DNA from: Natronobacterium texcoconense
GTDB lineage: Archaea > Halobacteriota > Halobacteria > Halobacteriales > Natrialbaceae
DNA length: 64,000 nucleotides
Direction: 5' to 3'
NCBI RefSeq assembly: GCF_900104065.1
Contig: NZ_FNLC01000002.1
Coordinates: 1-64,000, forward strand
The notes under the pieces are model-generated. The model had not been told where the DNA came from. It did not search any database and was given only the letters and a program-made list of their open reading frames with translations. Positions 25,351 through 34,195 of this stretch are shown piece after piece. Made by a program: the position numbers and the translations under genes. How positions within the stretch are numbered: position 1 is the stretch's first letter; the number at the start of each line of letters is the position of its first letter.

Positions 25351-26060
25351 CAGGATTTGATCTTTTCGTTCGGATTGACGCGGAATCCGCTCTCGGTGAA
25401 CTCGGCCTCGCGGATGTCACAGTCGATCGACGTCCCTCGCATCTTGATGAGTTGCAGGCCGCGAGTCATTCCGCCCGACTCGAGGTAGTTGTGCATGAAC
25501 ACGACGCCGTGAGCGAGGTAGTGACCGTCGGAGTACGAAGTGGGATCGGTCATCTCCGAGATCAGCAAGACGGTGACGTCGGCCCGCTTGAGCTTCGTCA
25601 GGAAGGTTACCAGCTCGTCGGTGTTATCCGAGAAGTAGTACTCGAGCAGCATCGTCGAGTCGATAACCAGGCGGTCGACGCCTTTCGACTCGACGAACGA
25701 GACGAGTTTGTTCGAGAGGTTCTCGACGCTCGAGGGGCGGTCGGCGTTGGAGCGAGAAGAAGACAGCAACAGCCGTTTCGTCTCGGCGTCGAAGACGTCG
25801 AGGAACTTCAACTTGCCCGAGGAGAGCGCCTGCTCGAACCCGAACTCGAAGTTCGACATGTCGCTGACGAGCTCCTGTTTGGACTCGTGCATACTCAGGT
25901 AGAGCCCGGTTTCACCCTCGAAGGCACCTTTCGTGAGCGCCTGCGCACAGAAGGTCGTCTTTCCGCTACCGGGTGGGCCGCTGACGATGTAGAGCCGATC
26001 TTTCAGGAGTCCACCGTCGACTAGCTCGTCGAACCCCGGTACGCCCGTAGGTACTCGCAT
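25350..26060 (-). CDS. KaiC/RAD55-like RecA-superfamily ATPase
   Basis: 236 residues. Walker A is SGPPGSGKTT (27-36), and Walker B is LVIDSTMLLE in the middle. The opening MRVPTGVPGFDELVDGGLLK is the standard single-domain KaiC-like start. Such archaeal ATPases bind ATP and often act as signalling or motility-related switches, but no specific partner is known here beyond the coupled downstream gene. A TATA-like cctatttagcc lies about 29 bases before the ATG. Confidence 0.88.
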   Translation of the reverse strand: MRVPTGVPGFDELVDGGLLKDRLYIVSGPPGSGKTTFCAQALTKGAFEGETGLYLSMHESKQELVSDMSNFEFGFEQALSSGKLKFLDVFDAETKRLLLSSSRSNADRPSSVENLSNKLVSFVESKGVDRLVIDSTMLLEYYFSDNTDELVTFLTKLKRADVTVLLISEMTDPTSYSDGHYLAHGVVFMHNYLESGGMTRGLQLIKMRGTSIDCDIREAEFTESGFRVNPNEKIKS

Positions 26061-26132
26061 CGTTGAATCGAGGGTCTTTCACGGCTAAATAGGTTCTGGC
26101 AATGGAATATTATACTAGAGTGGTTTTGCAGT

Positions 26133-26270
26133 TTACCAGAAGGTGTCCGAACAGTCGTAGACGACCCCGTGCTGTGGACAGACGTACTTGCAGTGGCGTT
26201 TGTACAGCGGTTCGCCACACTGCGGACAGGGCCGGCCACCGGTCTCGCGGCTGTCGTCGTCGGCTGCCAT
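26133..26270 (-). CDS. Very small zinc-finger protein (45 aa)
   Basis: The reading frame MAADDDSRETGGRPCPQCGE continues with a CKYVCPQHGVVYDC region and ends in SDTFW. It has a CPQCG knuckle (15-19) and a second C-x3-C-type cluster, typical of the haloarchaeal small CPxCG-related zinc-finger proteins, several of which affect growth or stress behaviour in Haloferax. A TATA-like acttagcata is about 29 bases upstream of the ATG. It is too short for most gene callers. Confidence 0.8.
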   Translation of the reverse strand: MAADDDSRETGGRPCPQCGEPLYKRHCKYVCPQHGVVYDCSDTFW

Positions 26271-26349
26271 AGCTTTTCGTTGGCGAGGGGGTATGCTAAG
26301 TGCTTCGAGCGTTCGTCGAGAGAAGAAATTCGGTCAGGAGTCGGCTACG

Positions 26350-29300
26350 TCAGCACTCGCTCCAGCCACAGGACTCGCAGGTCTTGCAGCCTTCGGAGTA
26401 GTACAGCGACAGCGAGCCACAGTCGGGACACTCGGGAGACTCACCGGCGTCGATGAGATCCTGGGTCGCGTCCTGGTCTGCGTTTGCTCCCGATTCGGAG
26501 CCGTCACCGGCTGGAGCGGTCGTCGCGCCGCCGTCGGTCTGTGGGCCGTCGTAACCCGGGGATTCGGCGGACTCTTCTAGGGTCTGCTGGGTCGGGTACG
26601 GCTTGTCGATCTCGTTCTCGAGGTAGCGTCGCAGCGCGGTCCCGATGGCGTCCGGGATCGACTGGATCTGTTCGCCCTTGTCCCAGGCGACTTTCGGACT
26701 GCGGGTTCCACAGAGTTCGTCGACCATCTCCTCGGGGTCGACGCCGGAGCGCAGCGAGGTCGAGATGACCTTCGCCAGCGCCTCGGTGAAGGAGTTGGTG
26801 AAGCCACCCGAGTGACCGATGTTCGCGAACAGTTCGAACGGCTGGCCGGTCTCGGGATCCTCGTTGATCGTCACGTAGAGTTTCCCGTAGCCAGTGTCGA
26901 TCCGCTGACTGACACCCTGCAGGGCGTCCGGCCGGTCGCGTTTCTCGGTGTAGTCGACCTGGACGGGCTCGGTAGCGTCGCCGAGGACTCCGGAGACGTC
27001 TTCTTCGAGGATATCCTGGACGTCCTCACTCTCGAGGAACGCCTCGAGGCCACCGAAGATTTCGTCGATCTGCTCGACGAGGGTCTCAGCGGCTTCGGTC
27101 TCGTCGGCGAAGTCGGTGTTCTCGGCGCGGGTCGTCAGCACCTGCTTCGAGCGGGTGCCGTCACGGTAGTAGGTGACGCCCTTGCCGCCGTGTTCGTAGA
27201 TGTACTCGAAGACGTCCTTGGCGTCCTCGAGCGTCGAGTCGTTGGGCGCGTTGACGGTCTTCGAGATGGCGGAGTCGACACCCTGTTGACAGGCGACCTG
27301 GACGCCGGCGTGGTCTTTCGCCGAGAGATCGCCGGTCGTGACGAACAGTTCGCCGATGGCGTCGGGCACCGTCGAGAGCCCTTCGACGCCGTTGAACTGG
27401 TTGGTCGCCATCTGCTCCTGGGCCTCTTCCTTGACGGCGTCGACGTCGATGTCGTTGTCCTCCAGCACGCGGAGGAAGTAGTCGTCGAACTCGACTAACA
27501 TCTCGTCGCCCTGGACGTCGTCGGAGACGTTCTTGTAGTAGGCGACGTTGTAGATCGGCTCACAGCCACCGGTGGTGTTGCCGACCATGCTCGTCGTTCC
27601 GGTGGGAGCGATCGTCGTCGTGTTGTGGTTGCGAATCGGGAATCCGTCCTCCCAGTCGTCAGCGTCGAGACCGGTCTGGTGTTCGAACCACTCACGGTAC
27701 TCGGTCGGGTTCGCGTACTTCGACTTGTCCCACTCGTCGAAGCTCCCGCGCTGCTCTGCGAGTTCGTGGGACGTCCACTTCGAGGTGTGGTTGATGTGGG
27801 TCATCAACTGACGCGCGACCTCGTTGGAGGCCTCGCTGCCGTACTCCATGCCAAGCTGGATGTACAGCTGGGCGAGTCCCATGATGCCCAGCCCGATCTT
27901 GCGCATCTTCCGGACCTTCTGTTCGATCTTCTCCACCGGGAAGTCCGACATCGTGACGACGTTCTCGAGGAATCGCGTCCCCATCTCGATGCGGTGGTCG
28001 AACTCCTCGAAGTCGACGGCGTCCTCGAGGAAGGCGTCGACGGCGGCCTCGATGTCGTCGTACTCGTCGCCGTGCTCGTCGTACCAGACGCGCCAGTCCG
28101 GTGCCTCGAGATCCGCGAGCGTCGAGAGGTTGATGTGACCGAGGTTACAGGCCTCGTACTCCTCGAGTGGCTGTTCGCCACACGGGTTCGTCGCGAGGAT
28201 GCGGTGGTCGGGATGCTTCTCGACGTCGAAGGAGTGTTGTTTGTTGACTCGCTCGAGGTAGATGACGCCGGGTTCGCCGTTCTCGTGTGCGCCCTCGACG
28301 ATGTCGTCCCAGAGCTCTTCTGCGGGAATCGACAGTTCCTCGCCGACCTCGACGTGTTCGCCGAGGCCGAACATCTCGTACAGTTCCTTGGTTTCCTCGG
28401 TGGCGATGTGTGGCTCTTCCGTGCGCGGGTTCGTGAACGTGAACTCCTCGCCGTTCTTGACGGCCTCCATGAAGTCGTCGGTGATGCCGACGGAGATATT
28501 GAAGTTCGAGAGGTGGCCCTCGACGGCGTTCCGGAGGTGTTTGGGGACTCGACCCTCGTCGTCGATGAGTTCGCGGGCCTCCTCTAAGGCGTCCTGGAAG
28601 GAGGTGTGCGTGTAGTCGTCGGGGTCGTTGAGACGCAGGGTCTCGGCAAGCGAGACGTCCTTGTTCTTGGCGTGGATGAACTGGATGACGTCAGGGTGAG
28701 AGACGCGCATGACGCCCATCTGTGCGCCACGTCGAGCGCCGCCCTGGGCGATCGTCTCGCACATCTGGTCGTACGTGCGCATGAACGTGATCGGACCGGA
28801 GGCGATGCCGCCGGTCGAGCCGACCGCGTCGCCGTAGGGACGGAGTCGCCAGAACGCATACCCCATGCCGCCGCCGCTCTGGAAGACCTGTGCGGCTTCC
28901 TTTGCGGTCTGGTGGATGTCGTCGATGTCGTCCTTCGGAGAGTCGACGAAACACGCCGAGAGCTGCTGGAGTTCGTCGCCTGCGTTCATCAGGGTCGGCG
29001 AGTTCGGCATGAAATCGAGGTTCTCCATCATGTCCTGGAACTCGTCGGCGACGTCCTCGACGTGTGTGCGGACCTCGTCGGGGAGTTCGGGGACGACGGT
29101 GTCGTAGGCGAACTTGTTGACGTTGTAGATAGACAGCTCCGTCTCGACGTCGTCCGTCGGCGTAGTGCCCGCTCCGAAGACTTCCTCGGCGAGTTCGTCG
29201 CGTCGCGGATGGTCGGGCTTGAGCTGGTCGGGCGTGACCGTGATCTCGAGGTCTCGCTTTTCGCCCTCGTAGACGGCTTCCGCGAGTGCGATGTTCTTGC

Positions 29301-29481
29301 CGACGCGCTCGAAGAGGTCCTCCTGTTCTTCGACGAGTTCGCCGTCGGCGTCCTTGCGCAGATAGCGGGCCGGGAGGATGTTGTAGTAGGCGTTGTCCGT
29401 CAATCGCTCCTCGAGCGTCTCCCCTTCGGTACGCTTGATCGGGAGCGTCAGTTCTTCCGCGGAAAGGTCGCTCTGGCTCAT
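26350..29481 (-). CDS. nrdJ: Adenosylcobalamin-dependent (class II) ribonucleotide reductase
   Basis: 1043 residues. The enzyme reduces ribonucleotides to deoxyribonucleotides using adenosylcobalamin, independent of oxygen. C177 in LSACFVDS and C445 are the redox pair; NPCGE (432-436) holds the radical cysteine C434 and the catalytic E436. The glycine-rich segment QSGGGMGYAFWRLRP and the phosphate-binding PTGTTSMVGNTTGG follow the family order. The C-terminus carries a zinc-ribbon-like tail with CPDC and CKTCESCGWSEC. Length and architecture are usual for archaeal NrdJ. A leader of roughly 80 bases and a tandem octamer precede it. Confidence 0.96.
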   Translation of the reverse strand: MSQSDLSAEELTLPIKRTEGETLEERLTDNAYYNILPARYLRKDADGELVEEQEDLFERVGKNIALAEAVYEGEKRDLEITVTPDQLKPDHPRRDELAEEVFGAGTTPTDDVETELSIYNVNKFAYDTVVPELPDEVRTHVEDVADEFQDMMENLDFMPNSPTLMNAGDELQQLSACFVDSPKDDIDDIHQTAKEAAQVFQSGGGMGYAFWRLRPYGDAVGSTGGIASGPITFMRTYDQMCETIAQGGARRGAQMGVMRVSHPDVIQFIHAKNKDVSLAETLRLNDPDDYTHTSFQDALEEARELIDDEGRVPKHLRNAVEGHLSNFNISVGITDDFMEAVKNGEEFTFTNPRTEEPHIATEETKELYEMFGLGEHVEVGEELSIPAEELWDDIVEGAHENGEPGVIYLERVNKQHSFDVEKHPDHRILATNPCGEQPLEEYEACNLGHINLSTLADLEAPDWRVWYDEHGDEYDDIEAAVDAFLEDAVDFEEFDHRIEMGTRFLENVVTMSDFPVEKIEQKVRKMRKIGLGIMGLAQLYIQLGMEYGSEASNEVARQLMTHINHTSKWTSHELAEQRGSFDEWDKSKYANPTEYREWFEHQTGLDADDWEDGFPIRNHNTTTIAPTGTTSMVGNTTGGCEPIYNVAYYKNVSDDVQGDEMLVEFDDYFLRVLEDNDIDVDAVKEEAQEQMATNQFNGVEGLSTVPDAIGELFVTTGDLSAKDHAGVQVACQQGVDSAISKTVNAPNDSTLEDAKDVFEYIYEHGGKGVTYYRDGTRSKQVLTTRAENTDFADETEAAETLVEQIDEIFGGLEAFLESEDVQDILEEDVSGVLGDATEPVQVDYTEKRDRPDALQGVSQRIDTGYGKLYVTINEDPETGQPFELFANIGHSGGFTNSFTEALAKVISTSLRSGVDPEEMVDELCGTRSPKVAWDKGEQIQSIPDAIGTALRRYLENEIDKPYPTQQTLEESAESPGYDGPQTDGGATTAPAGDGSESGANADQDATQDLIDAGESPECPDCGSLSLYYSEGCKTCESCGWSEC

Positions 29482-29889
29482 GCGCGACGCACCTCGCTGC
29501 TATCCCGTCCACAGGTGGCGATTCTGGCGTGGGTCCGAGTCCTGACTCTCATCATTCGTGACGAAGGTTCGGTATTCGTGCATCCATCATAAAGCTGTCC
29601 TAGCTGTCCCATTTTTATTGGATTAGTACAACGATGTTTTCAAAGATGTCTCTGTACGATTTCGTTCGACAGTCGACCACGGCCGACGAAACGGCCGCGT
29701 CTTCCTTCGTGAGTACCTACGTGCGCGGTGGCCTTAACGATTTTCAGACCAGCCTGAAAGTGGACGGAAGTGTCATTCATCGTCTCGCTTGCTTGCGATT
29801 TTCTCTTTCATTCGGCTCATCAACGTTTCCGTTCTCGAGTCAGTCACGACATCCAGAAAGATTACGTCACTGGGATACGGAGTGAGAAT
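29482..29889. other. nrdJ upstream region, otherwise empty
   Basis: About 400 bases. The first 100 are the nrdJ leader and promoter. The rest has one frame of about 80 codons from 29634 or 29646, but its composition (few acidic residues, many serines and arginines) is not haloarchaeal, and I leave it unannotated. No structural RNA recognised. Confidence 0.5.
29584..29609 (-). promoter_or_regulatory. Putative nrdJ promoter with tandem octamer
   Basis: Read on the minus strand, the octamer ggacagct occurs twice with one base between (29602-29609 and 29593-29600), immediately followed by a TATA-like ctttatgatg. The octamers fall where a BRE/activator site would lie. No known regulator site is recognised. 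Confidence 0.4.
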
Positions 29890-30072
29890 ATGCTCGAACC
29901 ACTGACGTCCTCGCCGGTCCTCCTCGTGCTGGCTGCGCTTGCGGCCTTCGCGGTTGCTGTCGTGGCGATTCGAATCGCGATCAAACTCGCCGTCCGAATC
30001 GGCATCGTCGCCGCAGTCGTCCTCGCGGCACTGTACGCGACCGGGATGCTCGAGTTGCTCCCCGGCGTCTGA
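29890..30072 (+). CDS. Small membrane protein (60 aa)
   Basis: Two hydrophobic helices (PVLLVLAALAAFAVAVVAIR and VRIGIVAAVVLAALYATGML) with a lysine/arginine between them form a helical hairpin. The ATG at 29890 has ggagtgag five to twelve bases upstream, a convincing ribosome-binding site, so I prefer it over upstream starts in the frame. It sits 35 bases from the end of trpG on the other strand. Function unknown. Confidence 0.65.
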   Translation: MLEPLTSSPVLLVLAALAAFAVAVVAIRIAIKLAVRIGIVAAVVLAALYATGMLELLPGV

Positions 30073-30107
30073 TCGGTCGACCGAAACTCTCCGCTTCTCG
30101 CGAACTG

Positions 30108-30728
30108 CTAAACACTCGAGAGGAAGTTCTCGATGACGTCGTGCCCGGCAGCCGTGAGAACGCTCTCGGGGTGGAACTGGACGGCCTCGATCGGATGCTC
30201 GCGGTGGCGAACGCCCATCACGAGCGTCTCGTCTCCGTGTTCTGCCGTCGCCGTCACCTCGAAACAGTCGGGTACCTCGGTCGCGACCAGCGAGTGATAT
30301 CGGCCGGCGCGAAAGCCCTGTTCGATCCCCTCGAAGACACCAGTCTCGTCGTGGTCCACCGCCGACGACTTCCCGTGGATCGGATCGGGGGCTCGACCGA
30401 CGCTCCCGCCGTAGGCGTAGACGGCCGCCTCGAGGCCGAGACAGACGCCGAGCGTCGGGACTTCGGGGCTGACCTCGCTGAGCACGTCCATCGTCACGCC
30501 CACGTCGCGGTCGTTTTTCGGATGGCCGGGACCTGGACTGACGACGATCGCGTCGGGATCGGCCGCGCGAACGTCCTCGAGCGTGGCGGTATTTTTGACG
30601 ATCTCGGTTTCTGTTCCCGGTAACTGACTGACGTACTCGACGAGGTTGTAGGTAAACGAGTCGTAGTTGTCGACGAACAGGACTCGTATCGTCTCGCCGC
30701 CGGCGTCCTGTGCTGTGGTCGACGTCAT
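30108..30728 (-). CDS. trpG: Anthranilate synthase component II (glutaminase)
   Basis: 206 residues. A class I glutamine amidotransferase that supplies ammonia to TrpE for anthranilate synthesis. The nucleophile is C96 in TLGVCLGLE, where the usual CLGHQ has become CLGLE; H186 and E188 in QFHPES complete the triad. The oxyanion segment PGPGHP (65-70) is present. It is the last gene of the trp cluster, overlapping trpE by four bases (30725-30728), and the pair should form the two-subunit synthase. Confidence 0.93.
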   Translation of the reverse strand: MTSTTAQDAGGETIRVLFVDNYDSFTYNLVEYVSQLPGTETEIVKNTATLEDVRAADPDAIVVSPGPGHPKNDRDVGVTMDVLSEVSPEVPTLGVCLGLEAAVYAYGGSVGRAPDPIHGKSSAVDHDETGVFEGIEQGFRAGRYHSLVATEVPDCFEVTATAEHGDETLVMGVRHREHPIEAVQFHPESVLTAAGHDVIENFLSSV

Positions 30729-32518
30729 CGACTCACCTCGGGTTCGGGCACTTCGCGGTCGTCGGCCGGGAGTTCGATTTCCTCGAGTGCGGCCAGCACG
30801 CCACCCATCTTCTTCTCGGTTTCCTCGTACTCGCTCTCAGGGTCGCTGTCGGCGACGAGTCCGGCGCCGGCCTGGACAGTGATCCGATCTCGGCCGTCGT
30901 CGACGTCTGCTCGCGGGTCGTTCCTCCCCGCTCGCTTTTCCGCGGCGTCTTGGAAGACATCGTCTTCCAATGGTCGGGAACTCTCCGAGTTCCCTCGACG
31001 TGGCGCCGCGCCACTTTCTACAGTTGCCGTCCGAATCACGATCGCGAAATCGGCGTCCCCAGTCCAGGAGTAGTAGCCGACACCGCCACCGTACAACCCT
31101 CGTGGCTCGGCCTCGAGAGCGTCGATGATCTCCATCGCACGAATCTTCGGCGCACCCGAGAGCGTTCCAGCAGGGAACGAGGCTCGCGTCGCGTCGAACG
31201 CGTCGGGAGACGAAGTCTCCCGGGCTGCCGAACGCGGTTCGGCAACATCTGCGTCCGCGGCCAGCCGTCCCGTCACCGTCGACTCGATGTGCTGGACGTG
31301 GCTGTACTTGAGGACGTTCATGAACTCGTCGACCCGCACTGTGCCCGCCTCGGAGACCCGGCGGACGTCGTTTCGTGCGAGATCGACGAGCATCGTGTGC
31401 TCGGCACGTTCCTTCTCGTCTGCCAGCATCTCGCCCGCGAGCCGTCGATCTTCGACGGGGCTGGTCCCGCGGTCGCAGGTCCCCGCGATCGGGTTGGACA
31501 TGACCTCGCGCCCGCGTACGGAAACAAGCGTCTCGGGACTCGCGCCGACGACGGTCAGGTCGTCGTGCTCGAGCAGGTACATGTACGGCGAGGGATTGAC
31601 CTCGCGCATCGCCTCGTAGAATCCGAGCGTATCGACGTCGCCGTACAGCTCTCGCTTCCGGGAGACGACGCCCTGGTAGATGTCGCCGTCGAGGACGTGT
31701 TCTTTCGCCTTCCGAACGCTGTCCTCGTAGTCGGCCTTCGAGCCTGCAACCTCGTCTTCGCGGAGGAAGCCGCCGGTTTCGGGCCCCTCGTCGCTGGCCG
31801 TCCGTAGCGTCTCCGCTACAGCCTCGGCTTCGGACCGGATCTCGTCGTAGACCGCGTCCGGATCGTCGTCGGGGCCGACGACGGGCGTACAGACGAGCGA
31901 GACGGTTCCCTCGCGGTCGTCGAACGCGAGCGTCTTCGTCGTCAGGACGAACTGGGCGTCCGGGAACCGCGAGTCGGGTCGCTCGAGGCCGACCTCTTCG
32001 AGCCAGAGGTCGTAGACGGCGTCGTAGGCCAGGAAGCCGACCAGCCCGCCGGTCAGGTGCTGGCGACCGTGATCCGGTGCGTTCTCGAACCGAACGTCGG
32101 GCATCGCCGCCCGGAGTGCGTCGACAGTATCACCATCATCACCGACGTCGGTGTCGATCGACTCGAGCGGTGCATCGTCCGAAAGCGCCTCGACGCTCGT
32201 TCCGTCCGGATCGACCGTGACGACGGCTTCGGGATCGTAGCCGACGTACGAGAAGCGCGCGTGTCGTTCCGCGTCCGCCGAACTGGGTCTGAACGCACCG
32301 TCGGGATCGCTCGAGGCGGTCTTCTCCGCGCTCTCGAGCAAGAACGCGTACGGCGATCGGTCCCGGTCGCTATCAGGGGTGCGACCGGTGAGCGCCGCGT
32401 ACGCACCCAGCGGCGTCGTCTCGGCCTCGAGGGTTGCGACGGTTCGGACGACGACCGGCCGGTCGCCGCGGTCGACGTGCTCGCGGAACGCCTCTCGGTC
32501 GAGATCGAACCTCGTCAT
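30725..32518 (-). CDS. trpE: Anthranilate synthase component I, with palindrome-rich inserts
   Basis: 597 residues. It converts chorismate plus ammonia to anthranilate. Chorismate-enzyme motifs are present: KEHVLDGDIYQGVVSRKREL, NPSPYMYLLEHDDLTVVGAS, NPIAGTCDRG, FPAGTLSGAPKIRAMEIID and the C-terminal ITVQAGAGLVADSDPESEYE. Two stretches do not fit the family: residues about 425-440 (AEPRSAARETSSP) and about 501-542 (SGAAPRRGNSESS onward). Both are encoded by consecutive perfect hairpins, making the protein longer than the roughly 500-550 residues I expect. The frame stays open, so the gene is probably functional. It overlaps trpF and trpG by four bases each. Confidence 0.93.
   Translation of the reverse strand: MTRFDLDREAFREHVDRGDRPVVVRTVATLEAETTPLGAYAALTGRTPDSDRDRSPYAFLLESAEKTASSDPDGAFRPSSADAERHARFSYVGYDPEAVVTVDPDGTSVEALSDDAPLESIDTDVGDDGDTVDALRAAMPDVRFENAPDHGRQHLTGGLVGFLAYDAVYDLWLEEVGLERPDSRFPDAQFVLTTKTLAFDDREGTVSLVCTPVVGPDDDPDAVYDEIRSEAEAVAETLRTASDEGPETGGFLREDEVAGSKADYEDSVRKAKEHVLDGDIYQGVVSRKRELYGDVDTLGFYEAMREVNPSPYMYLLEHDDLTVVGASPETLVSVRGREVMSNPIAGTCDRGTSPVEDRRLAGEMLADEKERAEHTMLVDLARNDVRRVSEAGTVRVDEFMNVLKYSHVQHIESTVTGRLAADADVAEPRSAARETSSPDAFDATRASFPAGTLSGAPKIRAMEIIDALEAEPRGLYGGGVGYYSWTGDADFAIVIRTATVESGAAPRRGNSESSRPLEDDVFQDAAEKRAGRNDPRADVDDGRDRITVQAGAGLVADSDPESEYEETEKKMGGVLAALEEIELPADDREVPEPEVSR
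30950..31014 (-). repeat. Three consecutive perfect hairpins inside trpE
   Basis: Stems are 30950-30958/30962-30970 (9 bp, loop atc), 30976-30983/30987-30994 (8 bp, loop tcc) and 31000-31005/31009-31014 (6 bp, loop ccg). All have three-base loops. They encode part of the larger extra segment in TrpE. Confidence 0.85.
31204..31244 (-). repeat. Two consecutive perfect hairpins inside trpE
   Basis: Stems are 31204-31211/31215-31222 (8 bp, loop gaa) and 31226-31233/31237-31244 (8 bp, loop gcg). They coincide with the smaller extra segment of TrpE (about residues 425-440) and share the three-base-loop design of the cluster at 30950-31014. Confidence 0.85.
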
Positions 32519-33177
32519 GGTGCAGGTTCCACCGTCCGAGAGGCAGTCGTCGCGCGTTCGACGAACGATTCGACCGCCGCGTCGTCTTTGACGCCGCCCT
32601 CGGCTTCGACGCCGCTCGCGACGTCGACCGCGAAGGGCTCGACAGTCTCGACGGCGTTCGCGACGTTGTCTGGGGTGAGCCCCCCTGCGAGGACGAGCGG
32701 TGACTCGAGGTCGTCCGCGACTTCCCGCGTCCGGTCCCAGTCGTGAGTCTCTCCAGTTCCGCCGCCGCCGTCCTCGTCTACCGAATCGATCACGAGCGCG
32801 TCGACGACTCCGTCGTACCGTTTGGCCTCGGCCGGATCGTCCGCGTCGACCGCGTAGAGGACGTCGGCGCCCGTCTGCGAGCGTACCGTCTCGAGTTCAT
32901 CTGGCTCGAGGCCGTCGTGGATCTGGACGGCGTCGGGGTCGACGGTCTCGACGAGTTCGACTGCGTGTGCGACGTCGTCGGGCATCGTCACGAGTACGGC
33001 GGTTACGAACGGCGGGACGGCGTCGGCCAGTTCGGTCGCGCGTTCGACCGACACCTCGCGTGGCGTGTCCACTGGTACGTCACAGGTAATTCCGACGGCG
33101 TCAGCGCCAGCGGCGACGACGATTTCGAGGTTCGATTCGGTCGTCACGCCACAGATCTTGACCCGCGGTCGACTCAT
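32515..33177 (-). CDS. trpF: Phosphoribosylanthranilate isomerase
   Basis: 220 residues forming a TIM barrel. VKICGVTTESNLE near the N-terminus carries the catalytic cysteine, and the phosphate-binding LAGGLTPDNVANAV lies near the C-terminus, with the catalytic aspartate probably in the VQIHDGLEPDELE to YAVDADD region. It converts N-(5-phosphoribosyl)anthranilate to CdRP in tryptophan synthesis. It overlaps trpD (33174-33177) and trpE (32515-32518) by four bases, so translation of the cluster is coupled. Confidence 0.94.
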   Translation of the reverse strand: MSRPRVKICGVTTESNLEIVVAAGADAVGITCDVPVDTPREVSVERATELADAVPPFVTAVLVTMPDDVAHAVELVETVDPDAVQIHDGLEPDELETVRSQTGADVLYAVDADDPAEAKRYDGVVDALVIDSVDEDGGGGTGETHDWDRTREVADDLESPLVLAGGLTPDNVANAVETVEPFAVDVASGVEAEGGVKDDAAVESFVERATTASRTVEPAP

Positions 33178-34184
33178 CGTACCTCCGCTTCCGTCGCCGC
33201 CAGCTGCTCGAGTTTCGTCGCGGCATCACCCTCCTCGATCGCTTCGCGGGCGATCGCTGCGCCTTCTTCGAGCGAGTCGGCTTCGCCGGCAACGTAGATC
33301 GCTGCGCCCGCGTTCGCCAGGATGACGTCCCGTTTCGCGCCGGTGACGTCGCCCTCGACGATTCCGCGGAGGTCGGCCGCGTTCTCCTCGGGACTGCCAC
33401 CCGAAATGTCCGAGATGTCGTGGCTCTCGAGGCCCAGGTCGGCAGGCTCGAGGGTGTACTCCTCGACCGACTCGCCATCGACCTCGGCAGCGACCGTCTC
33501 TCCGTGGATCGCGATCTCGTCGGTGCCCGACCCGTGGACGACCAGCGCGCGTTCGACGTCCATGCGAGCGAGTGCGTCCGCGAGCACGGGGACGAGGTCC
33601 GGATCGTAGACGCCGACGACCTGTGCGTCCGCACCGGCGGGGTTCGTCAGCGGCCCGAGTACGTTGAAGACGGTCCGCATTCCGAGTTCCTTGCGCGGGC
33701 CGATGACGGCCTTCATCGCGGGGTGAAAGACCGGCGCGAGCATGAAGCCGATGCCGTCGCGTTCGATAGCGTTCTCGACGGCCGGCGGTTCCGCCTCGAC
33801 GTCGACGCCCGCGACCTCGAGGACGTCCGCGCTGCCGGACGACGAGGAGACGGAGTAGTTGCCGTGTTTCGCGACCGGGACGCCGGCACCCGCGGCGACG
33901 ACCGCGCTCGTCGTCGAGACGTTGATCGTGTCGTAGTCGTCGCCACCGGTTCCGCAGGTGTCGACCAGCGGTTCGCGATCGGGCGAGATCGTTCGGGCCG
34001 CCTCGCGCATCCCTTCGGCGAAGCCAGCTATCTCGGCTTCTGTTTCACCTTTCGCGCGCAACGCAGCCAGCAGCGCGCCGATCTGTGCCTCCGTTGCATC
34101 CTCGAAAACGGCTCTCGAGGCCGCTCGAGCGTCCGCCTGGGTGAGATCCTCGCCCTCCGTGACGCGTTCGACGTATTCCTGCAT
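33174..34184 (-). CDS. trpD: Anthranilate phosphoribosyltransferase
   Basis: 336 residues from the ATG at 34182-34184 (MQEYVERVTEGEDLTQADAR); the open frame has 13 earlier codons without family similarity. It joins anthranilate to phosphoribosyl pyrophosphate. The PRPP-binding DTCGTGGDDYDTINVST and the conserved VAKHGNYSVSSSSGSADVLE are present, as is NVLGPLTNPAGA. It is the first gene of trpD-trpF-trpE-trpG. The remaining steps (trpC, trpB, trpA) are not in the window, consistent with a split pathway in haloarchaea. Confidence 0.95.
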   Translation of the reverse strand: MQEYVERVTEGEDLTQADARAASRAVFEDATEAQIGALLAALRAKGETEAEIAGFAEGMREAARTISPDREPLVDTCGTGGDDYDTINVSTTSAVVAAGAGVPVAKHGNYSVSSSSGSADVLEVAGVDVEAEPPAVENAIERDGIGFMLAPVFHPAMKAVIGPRKELGMRTVFNVLGPLTNPAGADAQVVGVYDPDLVPVLADALARMDVERALVVHGSGTDEIAIHGETVAAEVDGESVEEYTLEPADLGLESHDISDISGGSPEENAADLRGIVEGDVTGAKRDVILANAGAAIYVAGEADSLEEGAAIAREAIEEGDAATKLEQLAATEAEVR

Positions 34185-34195
34185 AGTGGACACCA

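Noticed and set aside
29634-29885. Open frame of about 83 codons upstream of the small membrane gene
   Set aside because: Low in acidic residues, rich in serine and arginine, with no family features; the composition is unlike haloarchaeal proteins. The AT-rich box before it more likely belongs to general promoter DNA.
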